Assembly (NCBI GenBank): GCA_936432065.2
Contig: OW386289.2
Location: 137,070,015-137,134,014, forward strand
Origin: Rutpela maculata
Taxonomy: Eukaryota; Arthropoda; Insecta; Coleoptera; Cerambycidae
Direction of reading: 5' to 3'
DNA length: 64,000 bases
Shown here piece by piece: positions 44,290 through 56,170 of this stretch. Within the stretch, counting starts at the first letter, position 1; the number at the start of each line of letters is the position of its first letter. Both the position numbers and the translations under genes were made by a program. Under the pieces are notes generated by a model. That model saw only the letters and a program-made list of their open reading frames with translations. It was not told where the DNA came from and ran no database searches.

Positions 44290-45622
44290 CTTGGAATAAG
44301 AACAGATTTATAAAAATCTTAATGAAAAACTAACAGAAATTAATATTTTGTGTGAACAAGCTACTGACTATGCTGATTTGTCAAAACAGCGATAAAAGTG
44401 ACCTGCACAAGTGCCACAGTAGTATCGAAAGATACTGATGAGCTTGTATTCATGATTGCATTAACTTCACCAAAGAAAAAAATAGTTTATAAAACTAGGA
44501 AGAGGAAAAAACAAAGGGAACACACGTGGAAAGTATACTCTCCAAAAAGCTTAAATGAAAGTTTCACACAAATTAAAGAGCATGTTCTATTACTCCGCTC
44601 TTATTGGCTGCAACATGACTTTTCAAATTTTTTAATTTTTCATTTTATTTCAAATGAAAAAACCGCTGCCCAGTGAATAACTACTTCCACATCCAGATTT
44701 TCCATCCAAGTCTCTCACAACGAAAACATTTTGTGTGTGGAAATAATTGTTTATGGAATTTTAATATTGTAAAATTTGAAATTGTCTACCCCAAAAACCC
44801 ATAAAACGATATCTCTAGTGGGGATGAAGTAAAAAAATATTTTTAGGTTTTTGGTTCTTGTACACACACTAAATCACATTTTTTTCACCCCTTTAATGAT
44901 GGAGTGGAGGTGGTAATGGGTGGCTAATGCCAAAAAATTTTTGAGCTTATAGCTTCTCTTGTATAAACTAAATACCAATTTTATGGACTCTTACCTGCTT
45001 GATTTATCCATTCACCTCCATTTACCCCAATTTACCCTCCAACCCTTTAACGGAATAAGATGAAAATATAATCTAGTTCCAGATCACATTAAAATACATC
45101 CCCATTACCCATCCTAAACGGTTCCAGAGTAATCGTGCGCACAAAAAAAGTCACAGACAGACCGACAAACAGAATTTTTTTTCGTTAAAACTTAAAATCT
45201 CGAGGATTCATGACATTCTAAGCCTATTTGAACAATAAAAATTTAAAAAAAAATGTTGTCATTACTATACTTCCACTGGATGTGGAAATAAAATAAATTT
45301 GCTAAAGTATTATTTCATCAAATTTAAATAAATGTAAATTTATACAGATATAAATGTTTTGTTGCTGTTGGAAGAACAACAAAAGTTAGCCCCATTACCT
45401 TCTGCAGAGGATGCAGCCATAGAACATTTGAAGATAGCTTACTGTCTGGTTCAAAATAATTTTTTACGGATGTAAAAAGTTGTATGGAGTAACTTAAGAC
45501 TGTAGAAGAGCTGGGTTATATTGCTCGCTAGCCTTTTCTGGTTGCAACGGTCAGAGCTGCCCAAATTGCTTTTATGGAGACACTGATGACGAGGATGAAG
45601 ATAGTAATACCGAAGATTCATA
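44290..45622 (+). pseudogene. XPG/FEN1-like nuclease family remnant, locus 3, split by HINE-like insertion
   Basis: Before the insertion: EINILCEQATDYADLSK (EADT-type block, about 44340-44390), then in the open frame from 44398 VVSKDTDELVFMIALTSP (intact DTD at 44431-44439), YKTRKRKK, KVYSPKSLNESFTQIKEHVL and, in the next frame, ALIGCNMTFQIF (44597-44632), the family's HALTGCDTTS.IF block. The copy is then broken by the HINE-like element at 44655-45297. After it: LPSAEDAAIEHLKIAYCLVQ (about 45395-45455), the LPPT..AA.EH..RAY.QVQ block, and finally FSGCNGQSCPNCFYGDTDDE followed by an acidic tail and stop (45534-45622). It is the most complete copy in motif coverage, but is frameshifted and interrupted. 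Inferred nuclease role only. Confidence 0.7.
44655..45297 (+). mobile_element. HINE-like repeat, copy G, inserted in nuclease pseudogene
   Basis: 5' end AAAAACCGCTGCCCAGTGAA, subterminal ACTTCCACATCCAG (44681-44694), short CAGACAGACCGACAAACAGA microsatellite (45153-45172), 3' hairpin ACTTCCACTGGATGTGGAAA (45269-45288). Pseudogene motifs lie on both sides, which dates the insertion after the gene. Confidence 0.82.
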
Positions 45623-45679
45623 AGAAATCGAATCAATGTTGTTAAATGTTGTAGCATTTATTTTGTGTCTTGAAATATG

Positions 45680-45960
45680 TAATTATCGACTTCAAAAACC
45701 CCGAAGTAATATACTTTCATGTAATTTTTCACGATTTTTACATAATTTTTAAGTTCAAGTCAGCCAGTTTGAATCTGTCATTTTGAGTTTATAATACGAA
45801 ACTCGTAATCAGAGATCTCTAATTACAATATTTTTATGTATTCTTGCACGACTATTGCATGATTTTCAAGTTTAAGTCAGACATTTTGAATTCGATTTTT
45901 CGAATTTTGAAATTATAATTCCCAAATCGTAATCAGTGGCCTCGAAAATTCCTGTATTCT
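45680..45960. repeat. Diverged 118-bp tandem duplication
   Basis: TTTAAGTTCAAGTCAGCCAG..TTTGAAT and TTCAAGTTTAAGTCAGAC.. , and AACTCGTAATCAGAG / AAATCGTAATCAGTG, recur about 118 bp apart. Non-coding. Confidence 0.5.
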
Positions 45961-46075
45961 TCGTAATTTTATCTCATAAAAATTATTTGAGTTATCACAG
46001 TTCCAAAATATTTTGTGATAAAATATAGATTTTTTGAGGTTTTTGATTTGCAAACTTTTAAATTGATAACAAAAA

Positions 46076-46555
46076 AAAAAATGAAAATTTTTATTGTTCA
46101 AATAGGCTTATAATGTCAAGAAACGTCGGCATTTTAAATTTGGGCTAAACAACTTCTGTCTATTGTTCTGTCTTTCGTTCTGTCGGTCTGTCTGCCTGTA
46201 ACTTTTATTGTGCGCCCGATTAATCTGGAACCGTTTAAGATATTGACTTGAAATTTAATACACGTATGTATTTTAAAGAGATTATATTTTGATCTTATTC
46301 TATTGAAGGGTTGAGGATAAATAGGGGTAAATAGGCAAATCAAGCAAGTAAGAGTCCATAAAATTGATATTTAATATATATAAGAGAACTAAGGTCTCAT
46401 AAAAATTTTTTGGCATTAGCCACCTCCATTATTAAAAGGGGTGAAAAGAAAATTGTGATTTAGTGTGTGTACAAGAACCAAAGGCGTCAAGAATTTTTTT
46501 TTCTTCGTTCACCCCCACTACTATCCCCCTACCATCACTACCACCACCTAATTTA
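46076..46555 (-). mobile_element. HINE-like repeat, copy H (terminal hairpin missing)
   Basis: Begins in the A-rich run next to TATTGTTCAAATAGGCTTA. Then CTGTC/GTTCTGTC microsatellite (46157-46198), AAATTTAATACACGTATGTA, and the 46320-46540 block to ACCATCACTACCACC. The hairpin end and the 5' third are absent. Confidence 0.72.
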
Positions 46556-47589
46556 AGATTGGAAACAAGATAATATAGAAGTAACCTCATATATGAGAAA
46601 TAAGTAAAATAATACGATTATTAGGCAATAATTATTCAAAGAATTACATTATCAGACACCTAAAGTATTATATACTTTGGTTGTAAGTTAGAGGAACCTC
46701 CTCTAATTTACAAAAATCTAAATCATATATTTTATAGATATTACTGCTCCCAAAGAAAAGAAACAGTTTATTTGCACCCTAAGGCAAATAGATAAACCAT
46801 CGCAACGTACAAGCAATGAATGACAAACATTCTTAGAAAAATCTCTTTCTTTTTGATTTATATTTATGTAGTTATAACATTAATTTGGTTATCTTAAATA
46901 TTAAGTGTGGAGTCTAGTATTATATTAGCTTATATTACTGAAAAATAAATTAGCACCTTGGTGTAAAAGCTTTTATAAATTAATAAAAGGGATCGGCACT
47001 TAAAATGAATAAATCGTTGGTAAAACCAAAAGTGCACGCCCCGAAATCTGTTTTATCTAATAAATATTGTATGTATAACTTTAGTTTATTGATTAAGTTA
47101 TTATTATATTGTTCGCAAATACGAAAACAAAGAGTATATTACATTTGATCAGCACATTTCTAAAACCGTAAATCGCTCGTAGAGAAAATTTTCATATCAT
47201 TGTGTTAGTACCGAATTCTGAACAACTTACAAAATGTCCGTCTATCTATCTGTCTGTTCATTGTGTTTTTTCTGATTACGAAATTTTGGCATCAAGAGGA
47301 ATGTATAGAGATCCAGAAATGCTATTTCGTATCGTATATCTATATATTTTACTACTAGATATTTGATAACGAGTATACCTATTTGATTCATAATTTACAA
47401 AAATGCGGCACAACTCATTACATTACATTTTTATTTTTATTATTGAAATAGGTATTTGCAGTCGACTTCAACTTTCATTCGTTTCGTAATAATCTCATGA
47501 AATACAAACAGTTTATAAGTACCTACCTCTTAAAGTAAAATTGTGATATAACCTAATCTACGTAAACTTTGTTGAATAAACTTTGCCTG
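46556..47589. other. Unassigned AT-rich sequence
   Basis: No feature recognised. Confidence 0.4.
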
Positions 47590-49140
47590 ATAGACACACG
47601 CCCACACAGTATATGATGACTCAAGGACATCCTAAAATGATCCCGTATATCAGATAAATGATGGTTCATTAGGGATGCAGATAGGAAGTTCAGTGGTTAT
47701 CCTTTGGTCCTAATAACAGCCAGAATAGGGATATCCACTGGATAACCTGTACGAATATCTACAGGATAGCCTTTAGGGTTGTTGATGTCCTATATAAAAC
47801 CTATATAGAGATAACCAAAGGCTATCCCAAGGGCCATCCATAAGTCAACTTGTGGGGCTAATATAGGTCCCAAATACATGATAATTCATAATTCACCTAA
47901 AGTAAAAATAAGAAATTTTTTATTTAGCTTATATTTGCATTATATTTTCATTGTGACAGAATAAATTTTATTAGTGGAAGACATCACTTATAAAATATAG
48001 TCCTAATAACAACCAGAATATCCACTGAATAACCTATACATGGATATGAAACATAGAAGCGTACAGTAAATAAAATACGAAATTTATATTATCAGCACTA
48101 ATATTAACTTTTTATGTGGCATAAAAATATGTAAATATATATCGCTGTTTCTTCGATAAATACACTTCTGCATGAAGGGCTACAAACCAAATAATAATGC
48201 CAAAATACCTTCAATGTAACTATAAATACAAGTGACCAATAACTTGGGATTCACGTATGCTAAATTTCATCGTGAAATATTAATATCGTTTTCCAAACAT
48301 TACTTATCAGTCTAATTTCCTTATTAATGCAGGCATTTTTTGGAAATGTACAAGTTTCCATTTACGATTTTGCAATGAGTTACCTTAAACTGAGATACAA
48401 GTTTGAGTTGAACATAGGTAAATTGGATACCTTTATATTTATATTTTGGCTAGCCCGCTCTTAGTGCTAGTTTCAATAAGTCATGGTAGATGGCTCTCCT
48501 TGCAAGTTGCAAATTACTTCTGTTGCGATACTCATCTAATCAGCAGTGACTACTGCCAAGGAGTCAGAAACTACAGCGTAGTCTATCCACTACGCAGGAA
48601 ATGCACATATTGCAAATGCATATTTTATTATTTATTATTTTTTTGCAATATGAGATTTATTTATTACGCAAGGGAGAGTGAGAATTTCAAATTGTCTACA
48701 GCAATCACGATATTTTAGGAAGAGATACTATAGTAACTATGGATGCAACTATGTCTGGATGTCTGTAGGTTGTCCACGTCCAGATTTTAATCTAAATTGG
48801 TCCCTTTTTCTTCCTATGGACAACCATAGGCTGTCCCATTGAGGATGTCTGTAGGTTGTCCAGATTTTAACCTAAGTTGATCCTTTTCTTATTCTATGGA
48901 CAACCATGGGCTATCTCATTGAGGATGTCTGAAGGTTGTTCAGATTTTAACCTAAATTGGCCCCTTTTCCTTCCCATGGACAACCATGGGTAATCCTGAT
49001 TAGTCTCAAAAGGATATCTACAGGAAGTCCTAAATCTGGAGTAACTCGGTTTAGGACATCCGTAGTACATCTTGCTTATCCTTTAAATATGGCCACTGGT
49101 TATCCTAAGGCTATTGAGTGATCTGTGGGACTGTATATTA
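47590..49140. repeat. Repeat with GGATAT/CCTAT words and three 86-92-bp tandem units
   Basis: 47640-47860 and 48000-48040 share TAACAGCCAGAATA.., ATATCCACTGGATAACC. Between 48750 and 49000 a unit (GGATGTCTGTAGGTTGTCCA.., CTATGGACAACCATAGGCT) is repeated three times (starts about 48752, 48843, 48924). The outer edges (ACAGT..GATGACTCAA at 47610 and the approximate complement at 49100-49133) might be worn inverted termini of one element, but this is uncertain. A GC-rich 90-codon frame at 48446-48718 has no recognised family. Confidence 0.5.
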
Positions 49141-49910
49141 CAGTTCCGATATTTTATGCATTTTCATATTTCTTGTGCTTAATTAAAAGCCCAACATTTT
49201 GCTCAAAATTCTAACAAAATATAGTTTATATATAGCAAGACAGTGTAAACCCTGTATAACAGATATGACTTAGTTTCAATTAATAGGGGCATTCTACCAT
49301 GCTACTCTACATTAATTATTGTATTTATTGACTATTCGGCAACGTCGATTGCAAATTCCATTCGTATTGTACATAGTCTTATTGAAGATACATAAATAAC
49401 AGTTTGTGATAAAATTGATATCATCTAACCTACGTAATGGTCGCTTGAACCTGAAAAACGCTCTGTATATTGCTGTTTAGATATTATTTGCAAAAAAAAC
49501 TGCAAACTAAAGTTCAATTCACTTCAATGCACTTAAAGTTCAAATTGTCCGAAGGGTATGTATGTTGTTTACTTTAATTGCTTTTCAGATTTGTATTTAA
49601 TTTATTGTTATAAATAATTTACCAACAATGAACTAACGGCACTATTGAAGCTTGAAGACAAGGTAAAAAGGTTGAGGGAAGATTATGGAACTCTAGTAAC
49701 AACTAATTTGCTGTACCGGGCCCACAATCACTTACCTATGTAATTTTCTCAAAAACTGCTAATCCTAGAAAAAAGTTTCAAATGAAAAAGTACCATCCAC
49801 CCTTTACCTTCTTTTCTTCTTGATATAGTTGGTATCTATTTCAAAAGATAAAAGAGTTTCCCCCTTGCTATATTTGGCCCTGCATTTTAGCGACATAGCC
49901 CTAGAAAAAT
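49141..49910. other. Unassigned AT-rich sequence
   Basis: No feature recognised. Confidence 0.4.
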
Positions 49911-50585
49911 TACCTACTTTCTGTATATTGTTGCCCTAATCTGGACATGCTAATATAAATAGGTAAATACTTTAAAACACTCATTATTGGAGAACAAACC
50001 AAAACAACTACTCTTCTAGCTAATGCTGACGAAGTATTGAATTACATGTTAAAACAAAAAAATATATTAAAAATACTTAAATCATTTATTTAAATTCAGT
50101 CATTCATAATTCTTGTTTAATACGAAATTATCTATTTTCTGTATATTTTTACCATAATCTGGTCACGCTAATATACTACTTAGGAAATCACTTTAAAACA
50201 CTCATCATTGGAGAACCAACCAAAACAACTACTCTTCTAGTTAATACTGACGAAGTATTGAATTACATGACAGAATTCCTAGCATTTTAAAGCAAAAAAA
50301 ATGTATTGAAAATACTTAAGTCATTTATTGAAATTCAGTCATTCACAACAATTATTGAACCTTACCTTCTATTTCAAGTCTAGAAAAGTTTTTTCGAACT
50401 CGTTAGTTCTTATCAGTAGAGTATAGAAACTTTCATTCATTATTTATAAGCCTATTCTTGATTTATTTTTACAATTAATTATTTTTTATTTATTTATTGG
50501 TTTTCATCATGATTGAGAATATTATTTTGGTATTAAGCAAAGCACAACTTACACATTTTTTTATTTATTATGAAATTATCTACTT
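49911..50585 (+). repeat. Tandem tails of the IS630-type element family
   Basis: TTTCTGTATATTGTTGCCCT..ACTTTAAAACACTCATTATTGG occurs at 49917 and (diverged) 50134, about 217 bp apart. A different segment of the same family lies at 50465-50585 (GAGAATATTATTTTGGTATT). All match 21800-22090. Only non-coding tail sequence is present. Confidence 0.7.
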
Positions 50586-50869
50586 TATGTAGGGTATTGT
50601 AAATATATTGTTTTGAAACATTTAAAAGCAGAGCTTTCTTACAGTAAGAATAATTTTTTTAATAGATTCTATGGTTTATATTTTGTTTATGACAATATTT
50701 TTGCTTTTGCTACTTATGTTTTCAGCGAAATCTATTTTTCCTAGCTAGTCTCTTTCTATGTTGTATTCGACGTAAGATGTATTGCTTAATGTCTTGCATT
50801 TTTCTCCTCTTAATTATTGTTATTATTATTATTTGTATTTCAGTTAAATCGCATGTTTATATAAAGACC

Positions 50870-51487
50870 TGCGGATTGGCCAATGAGGTAGTAAAACCTG
50901 ACAAAATCAGATGGACAATTAGCAACTTCCAACCATTCAAGTCTCTTGGGATGGATGGAATTTACCCAATTCTGCTCCAAAAAGGGCAACATGTACTAAT
51001 ACCACACTTGTGTAAAGTATTCAGAGCCTGTCAGAGCCTGTCTGACCTGGAAGTACATACCACACATATGGCGGAAGGTGAAGGTCACCTACCTATCAAA
51101 AATAGGTAGGATATCAGACCAAACGCCCAAGTCGTATAGATCCATAAGCCTGTCCTCTTTCCTACTTAAAACGTTGGAAAGACTACTGGATAGGTACATT
51201 AGAGACAAAATACTAAGGGAAAACCCCCTTACTGACCGTCAATATGCATATCAGCCGGGAAAGTTAACAGACTTCGTGCTGGATTATTTAAATAGGCTAC
51301 TGACAATGTCATTAGATGACAAAGAAATGGCAGTGGCAACATTTCTAGATATAGAAGGAGCGTTCAATAACGCGACAACGCAATCTCTAACGAATGCTTT
51401 ATTAAATAGTACTCTGCCAGTGGATTAAAGCCAGCCTAGAAAAGAGGATAATAGTATCCAATTAGTATCCAATTTAGGCGACGCACA
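50870..51487 (+). pseudogene. Retrotransposon copy 2, reverse transcriptase part
   Basis: Plus-strand RT fragment of the same family as copy 1: KIRWTISNFQPFKSLGMDGI (FKSPGMDGI-type block), LLQKGQHVLIPHLCKVFRAC, then after a frameshift IGRISDQTPKSYRSISLSSF, LLKTLERLLDRYIRD, RQYAYQPGKLTDFVL and ATFLDIEGAFNN, RT motif A with its catalytic Asp. In the next reading frame LEKR..VSNLGDA follows, and the sequence is then cut by the insertion at 51488. It resumes at 53500 with ATIEAKVSTGCP. Frame changes at about 51090 and 51430 mark it as dead. The first 30 residues of the open frame at 50777 are flank and not element. Confidence 0.75.
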
Positions 51488-53499
51488 CAGGGGCCGATAG
51501 CATCAAAAGTTGGCAAAAATTATTTTCTGTTGTTTTTGTGTTTTAAATTGCAAATGGAACTCAAAAGAATGTGAAGGTATTATAAAATGAGAGATTCGAC
51601 CAAGTAACATATACAGTGTGTCCACGGATGGACTTGACTATACTTGTAACCTTTTATTTTTGGTTTTTCAACAAAAATTCATTCTTCATAAAAAATGTTG
51701 GTTGTTCTGAAAAGTTCTTAGGCATTTCCAGGATTACGATTTACTATACGGGGTGATCGAAAATGAAGAAAATTACCCTTAAAATATTTTTTTATCCCGA
51801 TAGCTTTAAAAGTAAGTACATTAGCGAAACAATGACTGTTTTTTTAAATAAAAAATAAAGTTTAGGGATGTCTTGCTGCCATTGACCGTAAAATTAAAAT
51901 AAAAATTTTAAAAAAACTTGTTGTTTTCTGTTAATATGAAGTATTACTAACATGCTCAAATTTTTTGGAATTTTTGAAACACTTATTTTAGAAAATACTA
52001 TACTTTAAATTATATACGCGATTATACTGGAAAAATTTTTTTTTTTGTAAATAACTCAAAAACTATCTATTAATCCGACAGAAATAAAAATAAATTGAAT
52101 ATTTATCGCTTCATAAGCTTTACTTTTGTATTCTCTCATTTTTTCTGTTTTAGTTATTTAGAAGAAAAAAAATCCACTAAAACGCTAACATCCTCAATTG
52201 AAAGTATGTTTTCTAAAATAAGAGCTTTAAAAATCTCATAAAATTTGGACATGATAGTAAATATGTATACTAACAAAAACCTATAAAGATTTTTTTATTT
52301 TCCAAAACACTCGTTGTATCGCTCACAATTTCGGGATAATCAAAAAATGATCAAAAAATATATTAAAGATAATTACAAGTACAATTTCAATCATATTCAT
52401 CTTTAATTTCAGACTTGTTTTTTTTTTTTAGTCGCCTTATTTAGATTAATGTCCTCAACCAGGACGGGTGGACACACATAGACAACATCACAACACCCAA
52501 TTCCCTGCGACATTGCCATCTTCCGCAGCTGAGACTCGAATTCAGGAGAGGGGATCGACTAGACCGTGTTGTCTCTCACACAACCGCAGTCTAGCCCCCT
52601 GCTTTTGTACTGTGCCACTCTTTCGTTAAATGTATTACTTTTCGCGTTATTTACGAAAAACCGTCTCGAAATACCAATGTTTAATTTTCAATAACTTGGA
52701 AAATATCAATTTTCATGACAAATTGTACACCACAATTCCCTCTTAGAATTGGATTCTTTATCAGATTCCGTGATTAGTTTTTTATTATTCTGTTCATCCC
52801 TCCAGAAAGGGTAGAAATCACCCTCAAATAAACAACAGCAATTTTTAATAAGTAAACATTGCTTTAATTAGTGTTCAAAACATATTCTCAAAGTTTCGTT
52901 AAAATTCGTTCAGTACAACTGGGTTCCGAAGTTCTCCGTTTTTTGAGTCTAACGATACTCCACTATGGATAACCCTTAATTATTCAAAAAAGTGCAAATA
53001 TGTGCTACATTTTTTTTACTAAAATGGAAGAGTACTGTATTAACGATAACACTAAATTTGCAGCGAAGCTCGATCGCACACCTAGATGAACTAAAACTCC
53101 ACATTTATTATGAACGAAATAAGAAACAGGTAGTTGGTGGAACATGTTTTTCAAAAATTTATTTCAAACTCAATATACATTAAAAGCTAAGTTTTATTTG
53201 AAGAACATAAGCTTATCTGTAGCCAATGAAGCCATATTAATTCAAAATTTATATTCGTTGCTTTATCACAAAATTATAAGTAAACAATTTCATGGGTGCT
53301 AGTTTTATTAAATAGTAAATAGCAAATGATCTCTACGAAGCACAAGTTCTAACTGTTATAACTCGTCGCCCTTACGGTTTACCACAGCCCCGAAACCGGT
53401 GCCAGGTAGCCCGGTACTGATTTTAGATAATAATATATCATTAGGGTGTAATTTGAAATTTGCAATTTTTGCCAGCTTTTGATGTCATCGGCCCCTCTG
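51488..53499. mobile_element. 2.0-kb inverted-repeat element splitting retrotransposon copy 2
   Basis: Termini CAGGGGCCGATAGCATCAAA at 51488 and the complement of CAGAGGGGCCGATGACATCA at 53499, with about 38 bp of inverted similarity continuing to TGGCAAAAATT. The interrupted coding sequence (GDATIEA) reads across the site. GGCGACGC on the left and TGCGACGC on the right suggest a 7-8-bp target duplication, which with CAG-type ends favours hAT. A 5-bp CGACG duplication with CACAG ends (Transib-like) cannot be excluded. The interior contains a SINE-like repeat (52440-52605), a lone CAGTGTGTCCACGG end (51614) and no transposase. Confidence 0.78.
52440..52605 (-). mobile_element. Probable tRNA-derived SINE
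   Basis: Minus strand: GGCTAGACTGCGGTTGTGTG (A-box-like), GAATTCGAGTCTC (B-box-like), body, then GAGGACATTAATC and a poly-A/T run (52423-52432 on the plus strand). The boxes deviate from consensus, and the class call is moderate. Confidence 0.5.
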
Positions 53500-55090
53500 T
53501 GCGACGCTACCATTGAGGCAAAAGTGAGTACAGGCTGCCCTCATTATCTCCACTACTGTGGAGGAAGGACTTTCCATAAATCCCCTCAAAACTACAGTCG
53601 TCACATTTACACGGAAAAGAGCCTTGAAAGGCCTAAAACCTCTAAGGCTCAATGGAGTGGAAATTCCATTTACCAGCGACGTTAAATACCTAGAGTCATT
53701 TTCGACCAAAAGCTGACATGATATTCCCACATCCAAAAAGTCACACAGAAAGGAACCCTGGGAAGGTGCAGGCCGATGTGTGAAAAAAACTGGGGTTAAA
53801 CCAAGATGACCCTATAGTTATACACTAGGATTGCGAGACCTATGATAACCATGATCGGTGGTATGGTGGACCAAGATCCTGCAGCTTGGAGCAATAAGGC
53901 TGTTGGCGTACAAAGGCTTGCTTGTCTGTGCGCCACTGGCGCCATAAAAATTGCTCCCACGGCTGCATTGGAAGTCCTTTTAGACCTGACCCTACTACAC
54001 ATATTTATTCAACGGGAAGCTCGTTCAGTGGTACACAGGCTAATGCAAGGCACAACGCCCATAAGGCAACAACACGGAACAGAGCACCAAACGTAATACT
54101 CGCAGCTGAAAGCAGATCCCATGGGAATGCCCAAGGACACTATGGTCCTAAAGTATAACTTCTATAAAAAAAATTTCAAATCAAAATACCAGACAGAGAG
54201 GACTGGAAAAACGATCCTCCAATATCGGCGTAAACGATCTGGTATATGGACGGCTCCAAGACAGGAACAGGGAGTCGGAGCCGGGATTTGCGAGATAAGG
54301 TCGAAAATGAAAATCCCGAAAGTCTAGGAATACACGCCACAGTATTTCAGACTGAAGTGGCCGCTATACAATGGTGTGCAAAGGAAATAATGAAGCAAGA
54401 AACTGTACACCAGTCAATTGCCATGTTTTCCGACAGCCAAGCAGCGCTAAAGGCACTCGATTCCATGCTTGTCGACCACGGCCGATTCTAGTTAGTCGGC
54501 CGTGGGTCGACTCAAGATTAGTATGGGATTGTATAAATGCCCTTATGAACCTAGGAGTCAGAACAAAGTGACCGTGCCAGGACACGAGGTACAGAGGGGA
54601 AATGAGGAAGCTGTTGAATTGGCCAGGGAAGGCGCATCTCAGGCCCTAGTAGGATGCGAACACTTATACGAACTGGGTATAAAATAAATCTCTACAGTGG
54701 TGGAAGGATTTCCCACCATAGAGACGGGCCAAGAAGTTCATTAAAGAACGATCCGCCAAATTCACGTAAGGCCTACTACGCAAAAATAGAAGGGCCATTA
54801 GGATAATGGTAGGTCTTCTAACTGGACGTTGTAGGCTTATTAGACATGGGCTTATTAGACATGTCTAATGGGTCTGGCAGAGGATGTCTAATGGGCCTGG
54901 CAGAGGATGCAACATGCAGATTCTGTTAAGAGGCAGAGGAAACCTCAGTACATGTGCTGTGCCATTGCGAAGGTCTAGCCAGACTGAGGTTCTAAGCTGG
55001 ATAAGGAGCGCTAAGTAAAATTAGACAAGGAGTGCCACAGTAGATCCACAGGGGTCTCGGTGGTCAAGGCCAATCAGCCAGTTCCTTTTT
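53500..55090 (+). pseudogene. Retrotransposon copy 2, distal RT, RNase H and 3' UTR
   Basis: Resumes in the interrupted RT with ATIEAKVSTGCP. A deletion has then removed the YADD region, and the next recognisable blocks are the palm/thumb (LKGLKPLRLNGVEIPFTSDV) and GRCRPMCEKNWG. From 53880 it parallels copy 1: QRLACLCATGAIKIAPTAAL, YMDGSKTGTG.GAGICEIRSK, ATVFQTEVAAIQWCAKEIMK, SIAMFSDSQAALKALDSM, VPGHEVQRGNEEAVELAREG (final RNase H Asp changed to Val). It ends with the CRFC/CHCEGLAR finger and the 3' UTR near 55030-55085. Numerous frameshifts and a 30-bp palindromic insertion at 54477-54505 inactivate it. Less well preserved than copy 1. Confidence 0.8.
54471..54511. repeat. 30-bp palindromic insertion with flanking GTCGAC duplication
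   Basis: Relative to copy 1 (CAGGTCGACTCAAG), copy 2 has GTCGA, then CCACGGCCGATTCTAGTTAG and TCGGCCGTGG, then GTCGAC. That is a 10-bp perfect inverted repeat inside a 5-6-bp duplication, the look of a minute transposon or an excision remnant. Confidence 0.7.
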
Positions 55091-55093
55091 CCA

Positions 55094-55325
55094 ATCTTCT
55101 TCAATGGTCCTGTACGATGGCCTCTAAGGTCTCCTGACCTATCTCTCCTGGATTTTTCCTTTGGCCTTAAGAATACTGTTTACGCAACTTCCATTACAAC
55201 CAGCGAAAGCTTAGAGCTACGAGTAACATGTGCAGTAAACAATATAATAGCCTAGCAATTGGTCTCAGTTATTCGAAATTTAGCTATGTGGGTGCAGAAG
55301 TGTACTGACATCAAACGACAACAGT
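55094..55325 (+). pseudogene. Mariner/IS630-type transposase C-terminus
   Basis: NGPVRWPLRSPDLSLLDFSF then GLKNTVYATS matches the transposase block G(P/S)I.WPPRSPDLTPLDFFLWG.LK..VYAT. It continues with SLELRVTCAVNNIIA..V and NLAMWVQKCTDI to about 55325. The third catalytic Asp (RSPDL) is kept. Upstream sequence is the 3' UTR of retrotransposon copy 2, whose insertion probably removed the rest. No termini visible. Confidence 0.75.
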
Positions 55326-55479
55326 AGATTTTCTTGTATTAATAATAATAAAAACCCTCGAAAGAACCATTTTATTTATGAATTACATAATTTAGTATTT
55401 TCGATGTGATTTCGATTTTACTAGCATTACATGGGATGATTGGAATAAATCAGGACAATTACGGAACACTCAAACTAAC

Positions 55480-56170
55480 CCAAGGGCACACGTAAGTTTA
55501 ATAAACGTTTTTAAGACAGTGTAGTCGTTAAACGTTTTACGTTGAAATTTTCAACGTTGAATTGGTTGAAAATTTCAACACTTAAATAAGACGTTTGAAA
55601 TACGTTACTACTACGCGCATTTTTAACCACTGGTAGAGGAAAATACTGGAATAAAACGTTTTAGTGAGCACGGTTTTAAAAAAATATGTAATCACGTATA
55701 AAACACGTTTATAATGGAAGGAGTTTTAACGACTCGCTAAAGGTAACGTTTGTGAAACGAAAAAGATTAACGTTTTTTATTACATATATTTAATACGGCG
55801 ATTCAAACGTTTTATTTAAAAAAAAACGTATTTTTCACAACGTTAAAATAACTGTTGTTTCCAACTTACTAAATACAACACATACTTACACACATTTTCA
55901 GTCAGTAGTGGAAGAGATTACTGAAATAAAACGTTTTAACCAGAATGTTTCTTTTACTGATATATAACGTATATTACACGTTCGTAATATGAGAACTCGC
56001 GTTTGTGAAACGAGGAAATTAAACATTTTTATTGCATTATGCAAATATTTAAAGGGAAACAACGTTAAAATAACTGATGCTTTCCACTTATTAAAAACCA
56101 CTGACATTCTAAATCTACAGGTGAAATAAACTGTAGATGATGACGTTATTTTAATGTTTTTCTACTCATT
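55480..56170. repeat. AACGTT-rich diverged tandem repeat
   Basis: Two units about 280 bp apart share CACTGGTAGAGGAAAATACT / CAGTAGTGGAAGAGATTACT, AATAAAACGTTTTA, GTTTGTGAAACGA and ACGTTAAAATAACTG. AACGTTTTA and its complement recur many times. No coding potential recognised. Confidence 0.55.

Noticed and set aside
51614..51640. CAGTGTGTCCACGGATGG as a second mariner end
   Set aside because: No matching opposite end inside 51488-53499 and no coding remnant.
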